A program made the position numbers and the translations under genes. From assembly GCF_028621895.1 (NCBI RefSeq), contig NZ_CP117520.1:1054001-1118000 (forward strand): a stretch of 64,000 nucleotides of DNA. The letters run 5' to 3'. The notes under the pieces were generated by a model that was given only the letters and a program-made list of their open reading frames with translations, made no database searches and was not told the DNA's origin. Origin of the DNA: Acinetobacter sp. GSS19. Lineage in GTDB: Bacteria; Pseudomonadota; Gammaproteobacteria; Pseudomonadales; Moraxellaceae. How positions within the stretch are numbered: position 1 is the first letter of the stretch; every line of letters begins with the position of its first letter. Shown here piece by piece: positions 48,189 to 57,632 of the stretch.

Positions 48189-48935
48189 ATGTCTCTCGAA
48201 CTGCTACCCTCCAGCATGTTACATGCTATTGATTTGCTTCCCGATGCTCAAACACCGGTGACCTTGTTTACCCGTCATTCGGTAAGAGAAATTCAGGACG
48301 GGCAGGGACTGGCCGGCTATGATTTGCAATTAACCCCGCAGGGGCGTGAGCTTGCTCAAGCGTGGGGAGCATACCTGATTCAAAATACCGGTCGTGTAGT
48401 GCAGCATTGTATTTCCAGTCCGATCCAGCGTTGTATCGATACAGCGGCATTGATGATTGAGGGTGCAGATCAGGTCAAGCAATCCCAACATAATACACAT
48501 CGCATTGAAATTGTGGAGCAGGGCTTATTGGTTGAGCCTGGCAGTTTTGTGTTGGATATCAAGCAAGCCGCACCGTATTTTAAGCAACAAGGTGCATTGG
48601 GATTTATTAACAGCTTTGTTAATAATGCATTACCCGGTATGAAACATCCGATTCATGGGGTAGCTGATGTGCTGGAGCTGATTTATAACACCCATCCACA
48701 AACCGCGCAGGGCTTAAGTTTGGCAGTGAGCCATGATACGATTATTGCCGCGATTATTGCGGTCATCTCAGGACACAAGCAAATTGCCCAAGAAGACTGG
48801 CCAGCAATGATGGAAGGGCTATTTGTTTGGTTTGAAGGTGAAGAATTTAGTAACAGTCAACTGAAATGGATCTGGCGAGGTAAGGTACAGCAGTTGCATA
48901 TTCCAGAATTTTTACAGCGTCATTCTGTACACTAA
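48189..48935 (+). CDS. Histidine phosphatase family protein
   Basis: The 248-residue protein has the phospho-accepting histidine in LFTRHSVREIQ and a second motif SHDTIIAAI with the HD pair used by branch-2 histidine acid phosphatases. ISSPIQRCIDTA is the typical second arginine region. There is no signal peptide, so it acts in the cytoplasm. The RHS form (not RHG) and the HD pair make it closer to branch 2 than to phosphoglycerate mutase. The substrate is unknown. Confidence 0.8.
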   Translation: MSLELLPSSMLHAIDLLPDAQTPVTLFTRHSVREIQDGQGLAGYDLQLTPQGRELAQAWGAYLIQNTGRVVQHCISSPIQRCIDTAALMIEGADQVKQSQHNTHRIEIVEQGLLVEPGSFVLDIKQAAPYFKQQGALGFINSFVNNALPGMKHPIHGVADVLELIYNTHPQTAQGLSLAVSHDTIIAAIIAVISGHKQIAQEDWPAMMEGLFVWFEGEEFSNSQLKWIWRGKVQQLHIPEFLQRHSVH

Positions 48936-48985
48936 CAATTTGAAAGAAATACAATTTTTATAACAGGATATCAATCTTTAGTCAT

Positions 48986-49013
48986 AAAAAAAGCCCTGTG
49001 AAGGGCTTTTTTT
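48986..49013. terminator. Bidirectional terminator between phosphatase gene and rpsT
   Basis: AAAAAAAGCCC and GGGCTTTTTTT pair around TGTGAA between two convergent genes; it gives a U tract in both directions. Confidence 0.93.
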
Positions 49014-49024
49014 ACATGCATCAA

Positions 49025-49294
49025 TTAGTTAGCAGCAAGTGCTTTAACTTGAGCATTTAAACGGCTCTTATGACGAGCAGCTTTATTTTTGTGGATGATG
49101 CCTTTATCAGCCATACGGTCGATTACAGGAACAGCTTTTTTGTAAGCTTCTGTAGCAACAGCATAATCACCAGCAGCGATTGCACTTACAGTACGTTTGA
49201 TGTAAGTACGAACCATAGAACGCAAGCTTGCGTTGTGTTTACGCGCTTTAACGTTTTGACGCGCACGTTTTTTAGCCTGAGCAGAGTTTGCCAC
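49025..49294 (-). CDS. rpsT: 30S ribosomal protein bS20
   Basis: S20 binds 16S rRNA early in assembly. It has 89 residues, a very basic N terminus ([34 protein letters not shown]) and the conserved [30 protein letters not shown] block. It is transcribed alone; the initiator region has tcaaggagtgcaag upstream (on the minus strand), a strong ribosome-binding site. Confidence 0.98.
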   Translation of the reverse strand: MANSAQAKKRARQNVKARKHNASLRSMVRTYIKRTVSAIAAGDYAVATEAYKKAVPVIDRMADKGIIHKNKAARHKSRLNAQVKALAAN

Positions 49295-49507
49295 TCTTGC
49301 ACTCCTTGAAATTGATTGGTCTGGGCGGGCTGTAGTTTAAACTGACATTTGCCAGAACACACTATCACCAGCCCGTAAACAAGTGCCATATTTTGATGAA
49401 ATGGCACACCGAAGTCAAGCTTTGAGACGCTTTGACAACATTTTAGATGAAGATAAAAATGAAAGAAAACGTTAGATTATAAGAAATCTCCGGAGATAGA
49501 ATAAAAA

Positions 49508-50173
49508 ATGACTAAAATCATTAAGAAAGCAATTGTACTTGGGGCGAGTGGTCTGGTTGGGCGAGCCTTGGTGCAAAGCTTGCATGAGCTGGGGCAATGC
49601 GAACAAATCACAGTGATTGTAAGGCACGCGATTAGCGAGTTTGAGCATCTGGAAAAAGTCCAGCAATTGGTACTCGAAGATTTTCTCCTGTTAAATGATG
49701 AGGATGTGAATGGCCATACCCATGCGTTTAGCTGTTTGGGGACGACCTTGAAAAAGGCAGGTTCTCGACAAAATTTTTACGATATTGATTTTGAAATCAA
49801 TGCGCATTTTGCTGATCTGTTACAAGATAAACCGATTCATTACCTATTGGTGAGCACACTCGGTGCAGATTCAAATTCCTGGTTTTTTTATAATCAGGTC
49901 AAAGGCGAACTCGAAGACTATATTCAGAGTTTGAATCTGGCTCAGGTGTCTATTTTTCGACCGTCGCTGTTATTAGGACAACGTCAAGACACACGTGTTC
50001 TGGAGCATTTTGCCCAAAAAGCCTATGGCATTGTTGAACCTTGGATTAAAAAGCGATTTCGCTATAAACCGATTTCAGCACAACAACTGGCTCATACTAT
50101 GGTCGAGGTTGCACAATCGCAAACGGAAGCCTTTCAAATTTATGATAATTTAAGCCTACAAAAAAACCGATAG
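49508..50173 (+). CDS. NAD(P)-binding Rossmann protein, TIP30-like
   Basis: The 221-residue protein begins with the nucleotide loop LGASGLVGRALVQSL and has the short-chain-dehydrogenase-like pattern FSCLGTTLKKAGSRQNFYDID, then LLVSTLGADSNSWFFYNQVKGELEDYI (with YNxxKxE in place of YxxxK) and RPSLLLGQR. This matches the HTATIP2/TIP30-like and YwnB group of atypical SDR proteins. No enzyme activity can be inferred. It is 14 bases from rraA and likely cotranscribed. Confidence 0.8.
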   Translation: MTKIIKKAIVLGASGLVGRALVQSLHELGQCEQITVIVRHAISEFEHLEKVQQLVLEDFLLLNDEDVNGHTHAFSCLGTTLKKAGSRQNFYDIDFEINAHFADLLQDKPIHYLLVSTLGADSNSWFFYNQVKGELEDYIQSLNLAQVSIFRPSLLLGQRQDTRVLEHFAQKAYGIVEPWIKKRFRYKPISAQQLAHTMVEVAQSQTEAFQIYDNLSLQKNR

Positions 50174-50187
50174 ATGCGGAGAGAGAA

Positions 50188-50703
50188 ATGACTACAGCAG
50201 CATTTGTAACCTGTGATTTACTTGATGATCATCCTGAGCTGGACTTGCAAGTGGTAAGCCCTTCATTGGATGGTAAATTTTTTAAAAGTTACGGAGCACG
50301 CAAAACCTTTGGTGGGCAGGTAGTCACTGTAAAATGTTTTGAAGACAATTCTCGAGTCAAAGAGCTGCTTGCAACCGACGGAACAGGGAAAGTTCTGGTT
50401 GTGGATGGCGGCGCTTCGATGCGTTGTGCCTTGATGGGGGATTTAATCGCTGAATCTGCGGTAAAAAACCATTGGAATGGTGTGATTATTTACGGTTGTG
50501 TACGTGATGTAGACGCGATTGCTCAGCTGGATCTCGGCGTCCATGCTTTGGCCGCTATTCCGCAAAAAAGTAACCGTAAAGGTCTAGGTGAAGTTGATAT
50601 TACTTTGCATTTTGGTGGTGTTACCATTCAGTCCGGTGATTACATTTATGCAGATAACAACGGTATCGTGGTGGCAAAACAAGCTTTGGTGAATTTAGCC
50701 TGA
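50188..50703 (+). CDS. rraA: RNase E activity regulator RraA
   Basis: RraA binds RNase E and lowers RNA turnover. The 171 residues show the typical TCDLLDDHPELDLQVVSP start and DGGASMRCALMGDLIAESAVKNHWNGVIIYGCVRDVD with the G-loop found in the RraA/HMG-aldolase superfamily. Its ribosome-binding site is gagagaa. A strong terminator follows. Confidence 0.95.
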   Translation: MTTAAFVTCDLLDDHPELDLQVVSPSLDGKFFKSYGARKTFGGQVVTVKCFEDNSRVKELLATDGTGKVLVVDGGASMRCALMGDLIAESAVKNHWNGVIIYGCVRDVDAIAQLDLGVHALAAIPQKSNRKGLGEVDITLHFGGVTIQSGDYIYADNNGIVVAKQALVNLA

Positions 50704-50748
50704 CGAGTCGATGCCTTAAACAAGTAAAACCCTTGCTATTTTTACTCA

Positions 50749-50787
50749 ATAAAAAAGACAGATAAATCGTTTATCTGTCTTTTTTAT
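50749..50787 (+). terminator. Strong terminator of the rraA transcript
   Basis: AAAAAAGACAGATAAA and TTTATCTGTCTTTTTT form a perfect 16-bp stem around TCG, with further AT pairs outside, 46 bases behind the rraA stop. Confidence 0.95.
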
Positions 50788-51015
50788 GATGGATAGGAAA
50801 AGATTTTACTCAAAACGAAAATACATAAAATCTAAACGTGTACTTTAAAAATCAATTGTTCGGATAAGAAACGGGTTCTTCTGAACTTGCTAGATGCTGA
50901 GTCAATATAAAATAGCCTAAGCATGTAAACAATTACTTCTGTAAATCAAACAAGTGTGGAAAAAACCTAGTTAAAATAGATGTAATATTTTTTTGAATCA
51001 GAAAAGGATGAGGAA

Positions 51016-51372
51016 ATGTTAAAGAAGCTCACTGACCTCTTTAAACCAAGCGCTAAGGAAACTGAAGAGCAAGTCTATTTACGTGAACAGAATATCCAGT
51101 TTGATCCGGAACAGGGTCCAATTGTTGATGGTATTGTCGTGAATCTTCTGGCTGCACGATTGGAGTATTTTTCTAACCGAAAACTTGAAAATTTTAATGA
51201 TCTCAAAAAACTGTTTGAAATTACCCCGCAGATCAACGAAAAAATTGATCTGGAAATCGCCACGCAACGTTTTGTGGAGCGTTTGGGTAATACTCAGGCT
51301 AACCTAAATGAGTTGAAACAGATTATCCAGAAATTGAATGCTTACTTTGTGAAATTTCAACGAAATAAATAA
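51016..51372 (+). CDS. Conserved small soluble protein, unknown function
   Basis: The 118-residue protein is helical and charged, without signal peptide or membrane segment; residues 75-115 have a heptad-like pattern (IATQRFVERLGNTQANLNELKQIIQKL). The first 15 residues are amphipathic and basic (MLKKLTDLFKPSAKE). I do not recognise a family. The ribosome-binding site aggatgaggaa is good. It lies upstream of mfd on the same strand with about 175 bp between. Confidence 0.7.
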   Translation: MLKKLTDLFKPSAKETEEQVYLREQNIQFDPEQGPIVDGIVVNLLAARLEYFSNRKLENFNDLKKLFEITPQINEKIDLEIATQRFVERLGNTQANLNELKQIIQKLNAYFVKFQRNK

Positions 51373-51548
51373 AAATGAGAGTGCTCAGAAGGGCAGATTA
51401 GTCAATTCCAATAGGCTCGTTTTGGCTGGAGTCAGGTGCAGAATAATTGTGAGTTACCACATCATCGAAGTTGAGAAAAATTAACTAAACTGACGTTCGC
51501 ATCATGCTAGTATTAGCAACAATGTCATTTAGGCCCAGATCTATCTAC

Positions 51549-54500
51549 ATGTTTCAAAAAGAAATCTCTCAGCTCAATTTGTCACAGCTCAAAGCCGGTG
51601 AAAAACGTTGGATCGGTTCAATTTTAGGCTCAGCAGCAGCATTAGTCTTTAAAGAAATCAGTGAACAGTCACAGCAGCTTCTGGTGATTGTTGCGCGAAA
51701 TAACCAGCATCTGGCCCAATTAGAAAGCGAACTGGAATTTTATGGGGTGAAACCCACGATTTTTCCTGATTGGGAAATTTTGCCTTATGACCGTCTTTCT
51801 CCGCACCAAGACATTGTTTCTGAACGTTTGTCCATCTTGTCCAATATGCCAAAACAGGGCATTTTGCTGCTTTCGGCATCCACGCTTGCGCAGCGTGTCG
51901 CGCCGGTTTCCTGGATTCTAGGTGAACATTTTGATATTCAGGTCGGTCAGAAATTTGATCTGGAGCAACAAAAAAGCCGTCTGATTCAGGCAGGTTACCA
52001 TTTGGTCGATACGGTATATGACCATGGTGAGTTCGCCGTTCGTGGCAGTATCATGGATATTTATGCATCAGGTCAGCAGTCGCCGATCCGCATCGACCTG
52101 TTTGATGATGAAATTGAAACGCTACGATTTTTTGATCCTGAAACCCAGCGTACAACCGAAAGTTTGCAAAGTTTCAGTATCTTGCCGGCCAAAGAATTTC
52201 CCTTAAAAGAAGCACGCTCGACTTTTAGAGATCGCTACGCGGAAAGTTTTCCTACAGCAAATCCAAAGAAAAATCCGATCTATCAAGATGTATTGGAAGG
52301 CATTGCGACGCCCGGATTGGAATTTTATTTTCCACTTTTCTTTAGTAAAGAGATGATGCAAAGTCAATCAACCCTTGCATCGTACTTACCAAGGAATTGC
52401 ATTGTCATTACAAATAAGCAGATCGAAGGGGAGCTGACTGCTTTTTGGAAAGATGTCATCCGTCGTTATGAAGAACGTCAGCATAATATTGATCAGCCGA
52501 TTTTACCGCCAGAAGAGATTTTTATTCCGGTAAATCAGATCTTGTCCATGCTCAATCAGTTCCCGCGAATAATTGCATCTGCTGATGAGGTGGAACTCAA
52601 GGCGGGAGCGCTGAATTTAGAAACGCAGGAACCGCCTAAACTCCCAGTTGATCCGAAGCAAGAGCAACCTTTTTTTAGAATCAAGCAATATGTTGAGGCG
52701 TCAAATTCACCTGTATTGTTGGTTGCAGAAAGTGCGGGACGCCGTGAAACGCTGAAAGATGCACTTAGAAGCAGTCTGGGTGAAATCCCAAGCGTACAGA
52801 ATTTTGCCGAATTTATCGCACAGAAACACGCTGTAGCCATTACCAGTGCACCTTTAGACCGTGGTTTACTGCTGACGGATCAGCTCTCCGTTATTTCAGA
52901 AAATCAGCTCTATGAGCATCGTGTTGTACAGCGACGTCGTAAACGTCAGCAGGAAGTGTCGGAAGAATTTTTAATTCGCAGCCTGACAGAACTGAATATT
53001 GGTGCTCCCGTAGTACATATTGATCACGGTGTAGGGCGGTATGCTGGTTTAATGACCCTAGAAATTGATGGGCAAACCCATGAATTTTTGCAACTTGATT
53101 ATGCAGAAGGAGCCAAAGTTTATGTACCTGTGACCAACCTGCATCTGATCAGCCGTTATAGTGGCGGTGATCCGGACTTGGCACCTTTACATAAGCTGGG
53201 AACCGATACTTGGAATAAGGCAAAACGTAAAGCGCTCGAGCAGATCCATGATGTAGCTGCTGAGTTGCTGCATATCCAGGCACGACGTCAATCTAAACCT
53301 GGCTTTGCATTCGAGCTCGATCATACTCTGTATATGCAGTTCGCAAGCGGTTTTGCCTATGAAGAAACACTGGATCAGGCCAATGCAATTGAAGCTACCT
53401 TGCATGATATGCAGCGTGCACAACCCATGGATCGTTTGGTCTGTGGCGATGTTGGCTTTGGTAAAACCGAAGTTGCTATGCGTGCAGCCTTTGTAGCGGT
53501 ACAGAACAATAAGCAGGTAGCGGTACTGGTGCCGACTACCTTACTGGCTCAACAGCACTATGAATCCTTTAAAGACCGTTTTGCAGATTGGCCGGTACGC
53601 ATTGAAGTCTTATCGCGTTTTGGTTCGAGTAAGGCACATTTGAAGACCATCGAGGATTTGATTGAAGGTAAAGTCGATATTGTCATTGGTACCCATAAAA
53701 TCCTGCAGGAAAATGTACAGTTTAAAGATCTGGGTCTCATGATTGTGGATGAGGAACACCGTTTTGGTGTGCGCGATAAAGAACGCATTAAAGCTATGCG
53801 TGCCAATATTGACATGCTTACGCTAACGGCAACTCCTATTCCACGGACCTTGAATATGGCCTTTAGCGGTATGCGTGATTTGTCGATTATCGCGACGCCT
53901 CCGGCACGACGCCTTGCGGTGAAGACCTTTGTCACGGAACACACTGGCGATGCGATTAAGGAAGCGATTCTGCGTGAGCTATTGCGTGGGGGGCAGGTGT
54001 ACTTTCTGCATAATGAAGTCGAAAGCATCGAGCGCGCTGCTGAAAATATACGTCAAATGGTGCCTGAAGCCCGTGTCGCAGTGGCTCATGGGCAAATGCG
54101 TGAACGTGAGCTCGAACAGGTCATGCAGCAATTTTATCATAAAGAATATAACGTGCTGGTGTGCTCGACCATTATTGAAACCGGGATTGATGTGCCAAAT
54201 GCCAATACTATTTTGATTGATCGGGCAGATAAACTGGGTCTAGCTCAGCTACATCAGTTGCGGGGCCGTGTTGGACGTTCCCACCATCAGGCCTATGCCT
54301 ATTTACTGGTGCCTTCGATCAAACATCTGAAGGGCGATGCGGAAAAACGTTTGGATGCCATCCAGCGTGCGTCAACCTTGGGTGCTGGTTTTATGTTGGC
54401 TACTGAGGATTTGGAAATCCGTGGTGCAGGAGAGCTGCTTGGTGAGCAACAAAGTGGTTCGATGCAGGCGATTGGTTATAGTCTTTATATGGAAATGCTG

Positions 54501-55010
54501 GAAAAAGCCACCAAAGCCATTCAAAAAGGCAAGACGCCGAATTTCGATGCACCGCTATCGCTGACTGCAGAAATTAACCTGCACATGCCGGCCTTAATTC
54601 CAGATGATTATTTGGGAGATGTACATCAGCGTCTTTTATTCTATAAACGCATCAGTAATGCCGACAGTCAGGAGAAATTGGATCATATCCGTATGGAATT
54701 GATTGACCGTTTTGGGATCTCGCCACAAGCAGTGAAACAGCTTTTCAGTGTGCACCAAATTCGTTTACAGGCCGAACAGTTGGGCATTACCAAGGTTGAC
54801 CTTAATCGCCAGGGTGGACATATTGAATTTTCCCCCGATACACCGGTGCAGGCGGTTAGTATCATTCAATTGATGCAGAAGCATCCAACGTATTACCGAA
54901 TGGATGGTGGTCAACGTCTGAAAGTGACAGTGGAACTCGAAGATTATGCGAAACGCTTACAGTTCATTCATGATGTGCTGAAAGGTCTGTTACAAGACTT
55001 GGCGAGATAA
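51549..55010 (+). CDS. mfd: Transcription-repair coupling factor Mfd
   Basis: Mfd displaces RNA polymerase stalled at DNA damage and recruits UvrA. From the ATG at 51549 it has 1153 residues: a UvrB-like N-terminal region, the RNA polymerase interaction domain (VVHIDHGVGRYAGLMTLEIDGQTHEFLQL), a RecG-like helicase core with GDVGFGKTEVAMRAAF and DEEHRFGV, and a C-terminal TRCF domain. The open frame upstream to 51504 has no family similarity. Confidence 0.97.
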   Translation: MFQKEISQLNLSQLKAGEKRWIGSILGSAAALVFKEISEQSQQLLVIVARNNQHLAQLESELEFYGVKPTIFPDWEILPYDRLSPHQDIVSERLSILSNMPKQGILLLSASTLAQRVAPVSWILGEHFDIQVGQKFDLEQQKSRLIQAGYHLVDTVYDHGEFAVRGSIMDIYASGQQSPIRIDLFDDEIETLRFFDPETQRTTESLQSFSILPAKEFPLKEARSTFRDRYAESFPTANPKKNPIYQDVLEGIATPGLEFYFPLFFSKEMMQSQSTLASYLPRNCIVITNKQIEGELTAFWKDVIRRYEERQHNIDQPILPPEEIFIPVNQILSMLNQFPRIIASADEVELKAGALNLETQEPPKLPVDPKQEQPFFRIKQYVEASNSPVLLVAESAGRRETLKDALRSSLGEIPSVQNFAEFIAQKHAVAITSAPLDRGLLLTDQLSVISENQLYEHRVVQRRRKRQQEVSEEFLIRSLTELNIGAPVVHIDHGVGRYAGLMTLEIDGQTHEFLQLDYAEGAKVYVPVTNLHLISRYSGGDPDLAPLHKLGTDTWNKAKRKALEQIHDVAAELLHIQARRQSKPGFAFELDHTLYMQFASGFAYEETLDQANAIEATLHDMQRAQPMDRLVCGDVGFGKTEVAMRAAFVAVQNNKQVAVLVPTTLLAQQHYESFKDRFADWPVRIEVLSRFGSSKAHLKTIEDLIEGKVDIVIGTHKILQENVQFKDLGLMIVDEEHRFGVRDKERIKAMRANIDMLTLTATPIPRTLNMAFSGMRDLSIIATPPARRLAVKTFVTEHTGDAIKEAILRELLRGGQVYFLHNEVESIERAAENIRQMVPEARVAVAHGQMRERELEQVMQQFYHKEYNVLVCSTIIETGIDVPNANTILIDRADKLGLAQLHQLRGRVGRSHHQAYAYLLVPSIKHLKGDAEKRLDAIQRASTLGAGFMLATEDLEIRGAGELLGEQQSGSMQAIGYSLYMEMLEKATKAIQKGKTPNFDAPLSLTAEINLHMPALIPDDYLGDVHQRLLFYKRISNADSQEKLDHIRMELIDRFGISPQAVKQLFSVHQIRLQAEQLGITKVDLNRQGGHIEFSPDTPVQAVSIIQLMQKHPTYYRMDGGQRLKVTVELEDYAKRLQFIHDVLKGLLQDLAR

Positions 55011-55015
55011 GGCTG

Positions 55016-55053
55016 ATGTAACGGAATCCTATACAGGACTTCCGTTACATTTC
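55016..55053 (+). terminator. Hairpin directly behind mfd
   Basis: ATGTAACGGAATCCT and AGGA-C-TTCCGTTACAT form a 15-bp stem with one bulged C and the loop ATAC, starting six bases after the mfd stop. The following T content is low (ttcac), so it could be a terminator or an mRNA 3'-end stabiliser. Confidence 0.65.
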
Positions 55054-55185
55054 ACGGATTGTCCAAACAAACAGCATTTATTCCAACAAAGGCTTGATTA
55101 TTTAAAGAGATTCTTTAAAGTGCTGATATTGGGTATAAAAGTGATACGCTGATTTGGCATAAAACCCTTTACGTACAATATTCAC

Positions 55186-55202
55186 ACCACATCTGATGTG
55201 GT
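55186..55202. promoter_or_regulatory. 17-bp palindrome upstream of the HIT gene
   Basis: ACCACATC-T-GATGTGGT is a perfect palindrome, 40 bases before the HIT gene start. It has the size of a dimeric repressor operator. A -10 or -35 box that it overlaps cannot be named with confidence. Confidence 0.4.
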
Positions 55203-55241
55203 AGTATTAACCATCATAGTTATTGCATCATTTATAAAGAT

Positions 55242-55676
55242 ATGTTTAGTTTGCACCCACAACTTGCTCAAGATACTTTTTTGGTTGGCGATTTTCCGCT
55301 ATCAACATGTCGTTTAATGAATGATATGCAATTCCCATGGCTGATTTTGGTACCACGTGTACCAGGCGTCACTGAGTTATATGAATTAAGTCAGGCGGAT
55401 CAGGAACAGTTTCTGCGTGAATCGAGCTGGTTATCCAGCCAATTATCCCGCGTGTTCCGTGCAGATAAAATGAATGTAGCGGCTTTGGGGAATATGGTGC
55501 CCCAGTTACATTTCCATCATGTGGTGCGTTATCAGAATGATGTGGCATGGCCAAAACCAGTGTGGGGCACACCAGCAGTTCCTTATAGCAATGAAGTCCT
55601 TGCACACATGCGTCAGACCTTGATGTTGGCTTTGCGCGGGCAAGGTGACATGCCATTTGATTGGCGTATGGATTAA
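55242..55676 (+). CDS. HIT domain protein
   Basis: The 144-residue protein is of the HIT (histidine triad) superfamily: a WLILVPRVPGVTELYEL strand-helix region and the triad motif QLHFHHVVRYQND, with His at the nucleophile position. HIT enzymes hydrolyse or transfer nucleotides from phosphate or phosphoramidate compounds. This one has the Q-L-H-x-H form seen in a bacterial group of unknown substrate. It is followed 63 bases later by the cyclase. Confidence 0.85.
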   Translation: MFSLHPQLAQDTFLVGDFPLSTCRLMNDMQFPWLILVPRVPGVTELYELSQADQEQFLRESSWLSSQLSRVFRADKMNVAALGNMVPQLHFHHVVRYQNDVAWPKPVWGTPAVPYSNEVLAHMRQTLMLALRGQGDMPFDWRMD

Positions 55677-55739
55677 TCCAGATCGGTTTCCTGTCACGCG
55701 TATTGCGCGTGACAAAGATTTGAGCATTGGGGTGCCATT

Positions 55740-57227
55740 GTGCCATTAGCAAGCTGGGTTGAGAAAGAACCAAGACAATTCGCGTATTTCCATCGCCTGA
55801 TGGGGTATTTGATGCTGTCTTTGTTAGTGGTCATTTATTATTACACGGCACCTGATGTTAACTACCAGATTTACACCCCACTGTTTTTTTTATTTGTTCT
55901 TCTGATTCACCCTAAATTATCACGTTGGCTACTGTATCGTTATAATAAAAGAATTAATAATTATGTGATGTTCGCTCTAGATGTGATGGTGGTTGCGGTC
56001 ACTTTATCGGCTGTTCATCTGAGCTTGGTCCTGAGTTTTATTGCCTTATTTGCTTTGTTGTATACGGCAATCAATAACAAAATTCCATTCCTGATTGTCT
56101 CAATGGCAAGTTTGTTGGGTATTACAGTTTTCTACCTGAGCAATATCTTTATCTTTGGTTTTGCTGAATATTTTGATCACACCAGTACCGAACTGATTGT
56201 ATTGGGTTTTATCTGTCTCATTGCTTACTTTGGTGTCGGCAGCTTTTATCAAAACCAGCGTGCGAGTTTCCTTAATAAAAATCGTCAGCATTATTATGAG
56301 GAAATGAACCGTTATATGGAGCTGGCCAATCAGCTCAGCCGCTATGCACCGCTGCAGTTATGGCAATCCATTATGCGTGGAGAGGCACAAGCTAAAATTG
56401 AATATAAACGTAAGAAAATGACCATTTTCTTTTCGGATATTCAAGGCTTTACCGAATTATCTGAAACCCTGATTCCCGATGATTTGGCTTTCTTGCTTAA
56501 TGATTATCTCAGTCACATGACCGATATTGCGAAGCAATATGGTGGCACAGTTGATAAATTCATGGGTGATGCCATCCTGATTTTCTTTGGTGATCCACAT
56601 TCGAATGGTGTTGCCCAAGATGCGAAAACTTGTGTAGAAATGGCTTTGGCCATGCGACAGCAAATGAAGCTGTTGCGCGAACGTTGGGTGAAAATGGGCT
56701 ATCCGGCATTACATATCCGTATGGGCGTGAGCACGGGATATTGTCATGTGGGTAACTATGGGGCTACTCACCGTATGGCGTATACGATTGTTGGTCGAGA
56801 TGCTAACTTGGCTGCCCGTTTGCAAAGTGCAGCAAAAGTGGATGAAATTCTGATCTCTGATGATACCTATCAGCTGATTAAAAGTGATTTTCTGTGTTCG
56901 CCGAAGCCCCCTATCTTTCTGAAAGGTATTCAGGGGCCGGTGAAGACTTGGCAAATCATGGAAAAATATAATGTTCGTAAACTCGATAATCAGCAATGGT
57001 TTGATTATGAATACAAAGGTTTCCATCTTCTGTTGAATTTAGATGAAGCACAAAATTTCGAATATCCTGAGCTGATTAAGGTGCTCGAAAACATGATCCA
57101 GCGTTTAGAATTACAGCGTAAGCTGACAAATTCGCAAGGGATCGTGAAATTGCATATTGAAGACGAAGTGATTCAGATGCCTAAACGTGATACGGTATCC
57201 TCTGTGTCACAACACCAAAATATATAA
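55740..57227 (+). CDS. Membrane-bound class III adenylate/guanylate cyclase
   Basis: A 495-residue protein with GTG start. The N-terminal third holds five to six hydrophobic helices (about residues 22-165), followed by a helix and a class III cyclase domain (about 228-390): metal site FFSDIQGFTELSE, KFMGDAILIFFGDP with the Lys preceding the second metal Asp, and YTIVGRDANLAARLQS with Thr/Asp, Asn and Arg for base and ribose. This resembles the class IIIb adenylate cyclases; a similar Acinetobacter enzyme is called CavA. A C-terminal tail of about 100 residues has no known domain. It makes cAMP, presumably for Vfr/Crp-type control. Confidence 0.9.
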   Translation: MPLASWVEKEPRQFAYFHRLMGYLMLSLLVVIYYYTAPDVNYQIYTPLFFLFVLLIHPKLSRWLLYRYNKRINNYVMFALDVMVVAVTLSAVHLSLVLSFIALFALLYTAINNKIPFLIVSMASLLGITVFYLSNIFIFGFAEYFDHTSTELIVLGFICLIAYFGVGSFYQNQRASFLNKNRQHYYEEMNRYMELANQLSRYAPLQLWQSIMRGEAQAKIEYKRKKMTIFFSDIQGFTELSETLIPDDLAFLLNDYLSHMTDIAKQYGGTVDKFMGDAILIFFGDPHSNGVAQDAKTCVEMALAMRQQMKLLRERWVKMGYPALHIRMGVSTGYCHVGNYGATHRMAYTIVGRDANLAARLQSAAKVDEILISDDTYQLIKSDFLCSPKPPIFLKGIQGPVKTWQIMEKYNVRKLDNQQWFDYEYKGFHLLLNLDEAQNFEYPELIKVLENMIQRLELQRKLTNSQGIVKLHIEDEVIQMPKRDTVSSVSQHQNI

Positions 57228-57237
57228 AATTCAAGCA

Positions 57238-57271
57238 AATAAAAAACCACTCAACTGAGTGGTTTTTTATT
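57238..57271. terminator. Bidirectional terminator between cyclase and fdx
   Basis: AATAAAAAACCACTCA and TGAGTGGTTTTTTATT form a perfect 16-bp stem with the two-base loop AC, between the two convergent genes. Confidence 0.95.
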
Positions 57272-57278
57272 GGAGAAG

Positions 57279-57617
57279 TTAGTGACTTTCCGAAGCATGA
57301 TTGATGGTGTATTTCGGAATCTCAATTTCTAGATCTTCATCCTCAACAATCACCTGACAGGAGAGACGTGAATCTGGTTCTAAGCCCCACGCACGATCAA
57401 GTAGGTCTGCTTCAACATCGTTCATTTCTTCCAGACTGTCAAAACCTTTACGTACAATCACATGGCAGGTTGTACATGCACATGACATATCACAGGCATG
57501 TTCAATCTTGATGTTGTGATCGAGCAGGCTTTGGCAAAGATTGGCATCTTTTTCAACTTCAAACTCAGCACCTTCGGGGCAAATTTGTGCATGCGGTAGA
57601 ACTTTAATACGTGGCAT
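57279..57617 (-). CDS. fdx: ISC-type [2Fe-2S] ferredoxin
   Basis: Fdx supplies electrons for iron-sulfur cluster assembly. Cys ligands follow the adrenodoxin-like pattern C-x5-C-x2-C and a fourth one: HACDMSCACTTCHVIVRKG and LSCQVIVE. From the ATG at 57617 (MPRIKVLP) it has 112 residues. It is the last gene of the isc operon; no iscX follows, and the terminator comes next. Confidence 0.95.
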   Translation of the reverse strand: MPRIKVLPHAQICPEGAEFEVEKDANLCQSLLDHNIKIEHACDMSCACTTCHVIVRKGFDSLEEMNDVEADLLDRAWGLEPDSRLSCQVIVEDEDLEIEIPKYTINHASESH

Positions 57618-57632
57618 AATCTTCACCTATGG

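Noticed and set aside
53558..54028. 156-codon minus-strand frame inside mfd
   Set aside because: Antisense of the conserved helicase domain; no start signal and a low-complexity Ser/Arg composition.
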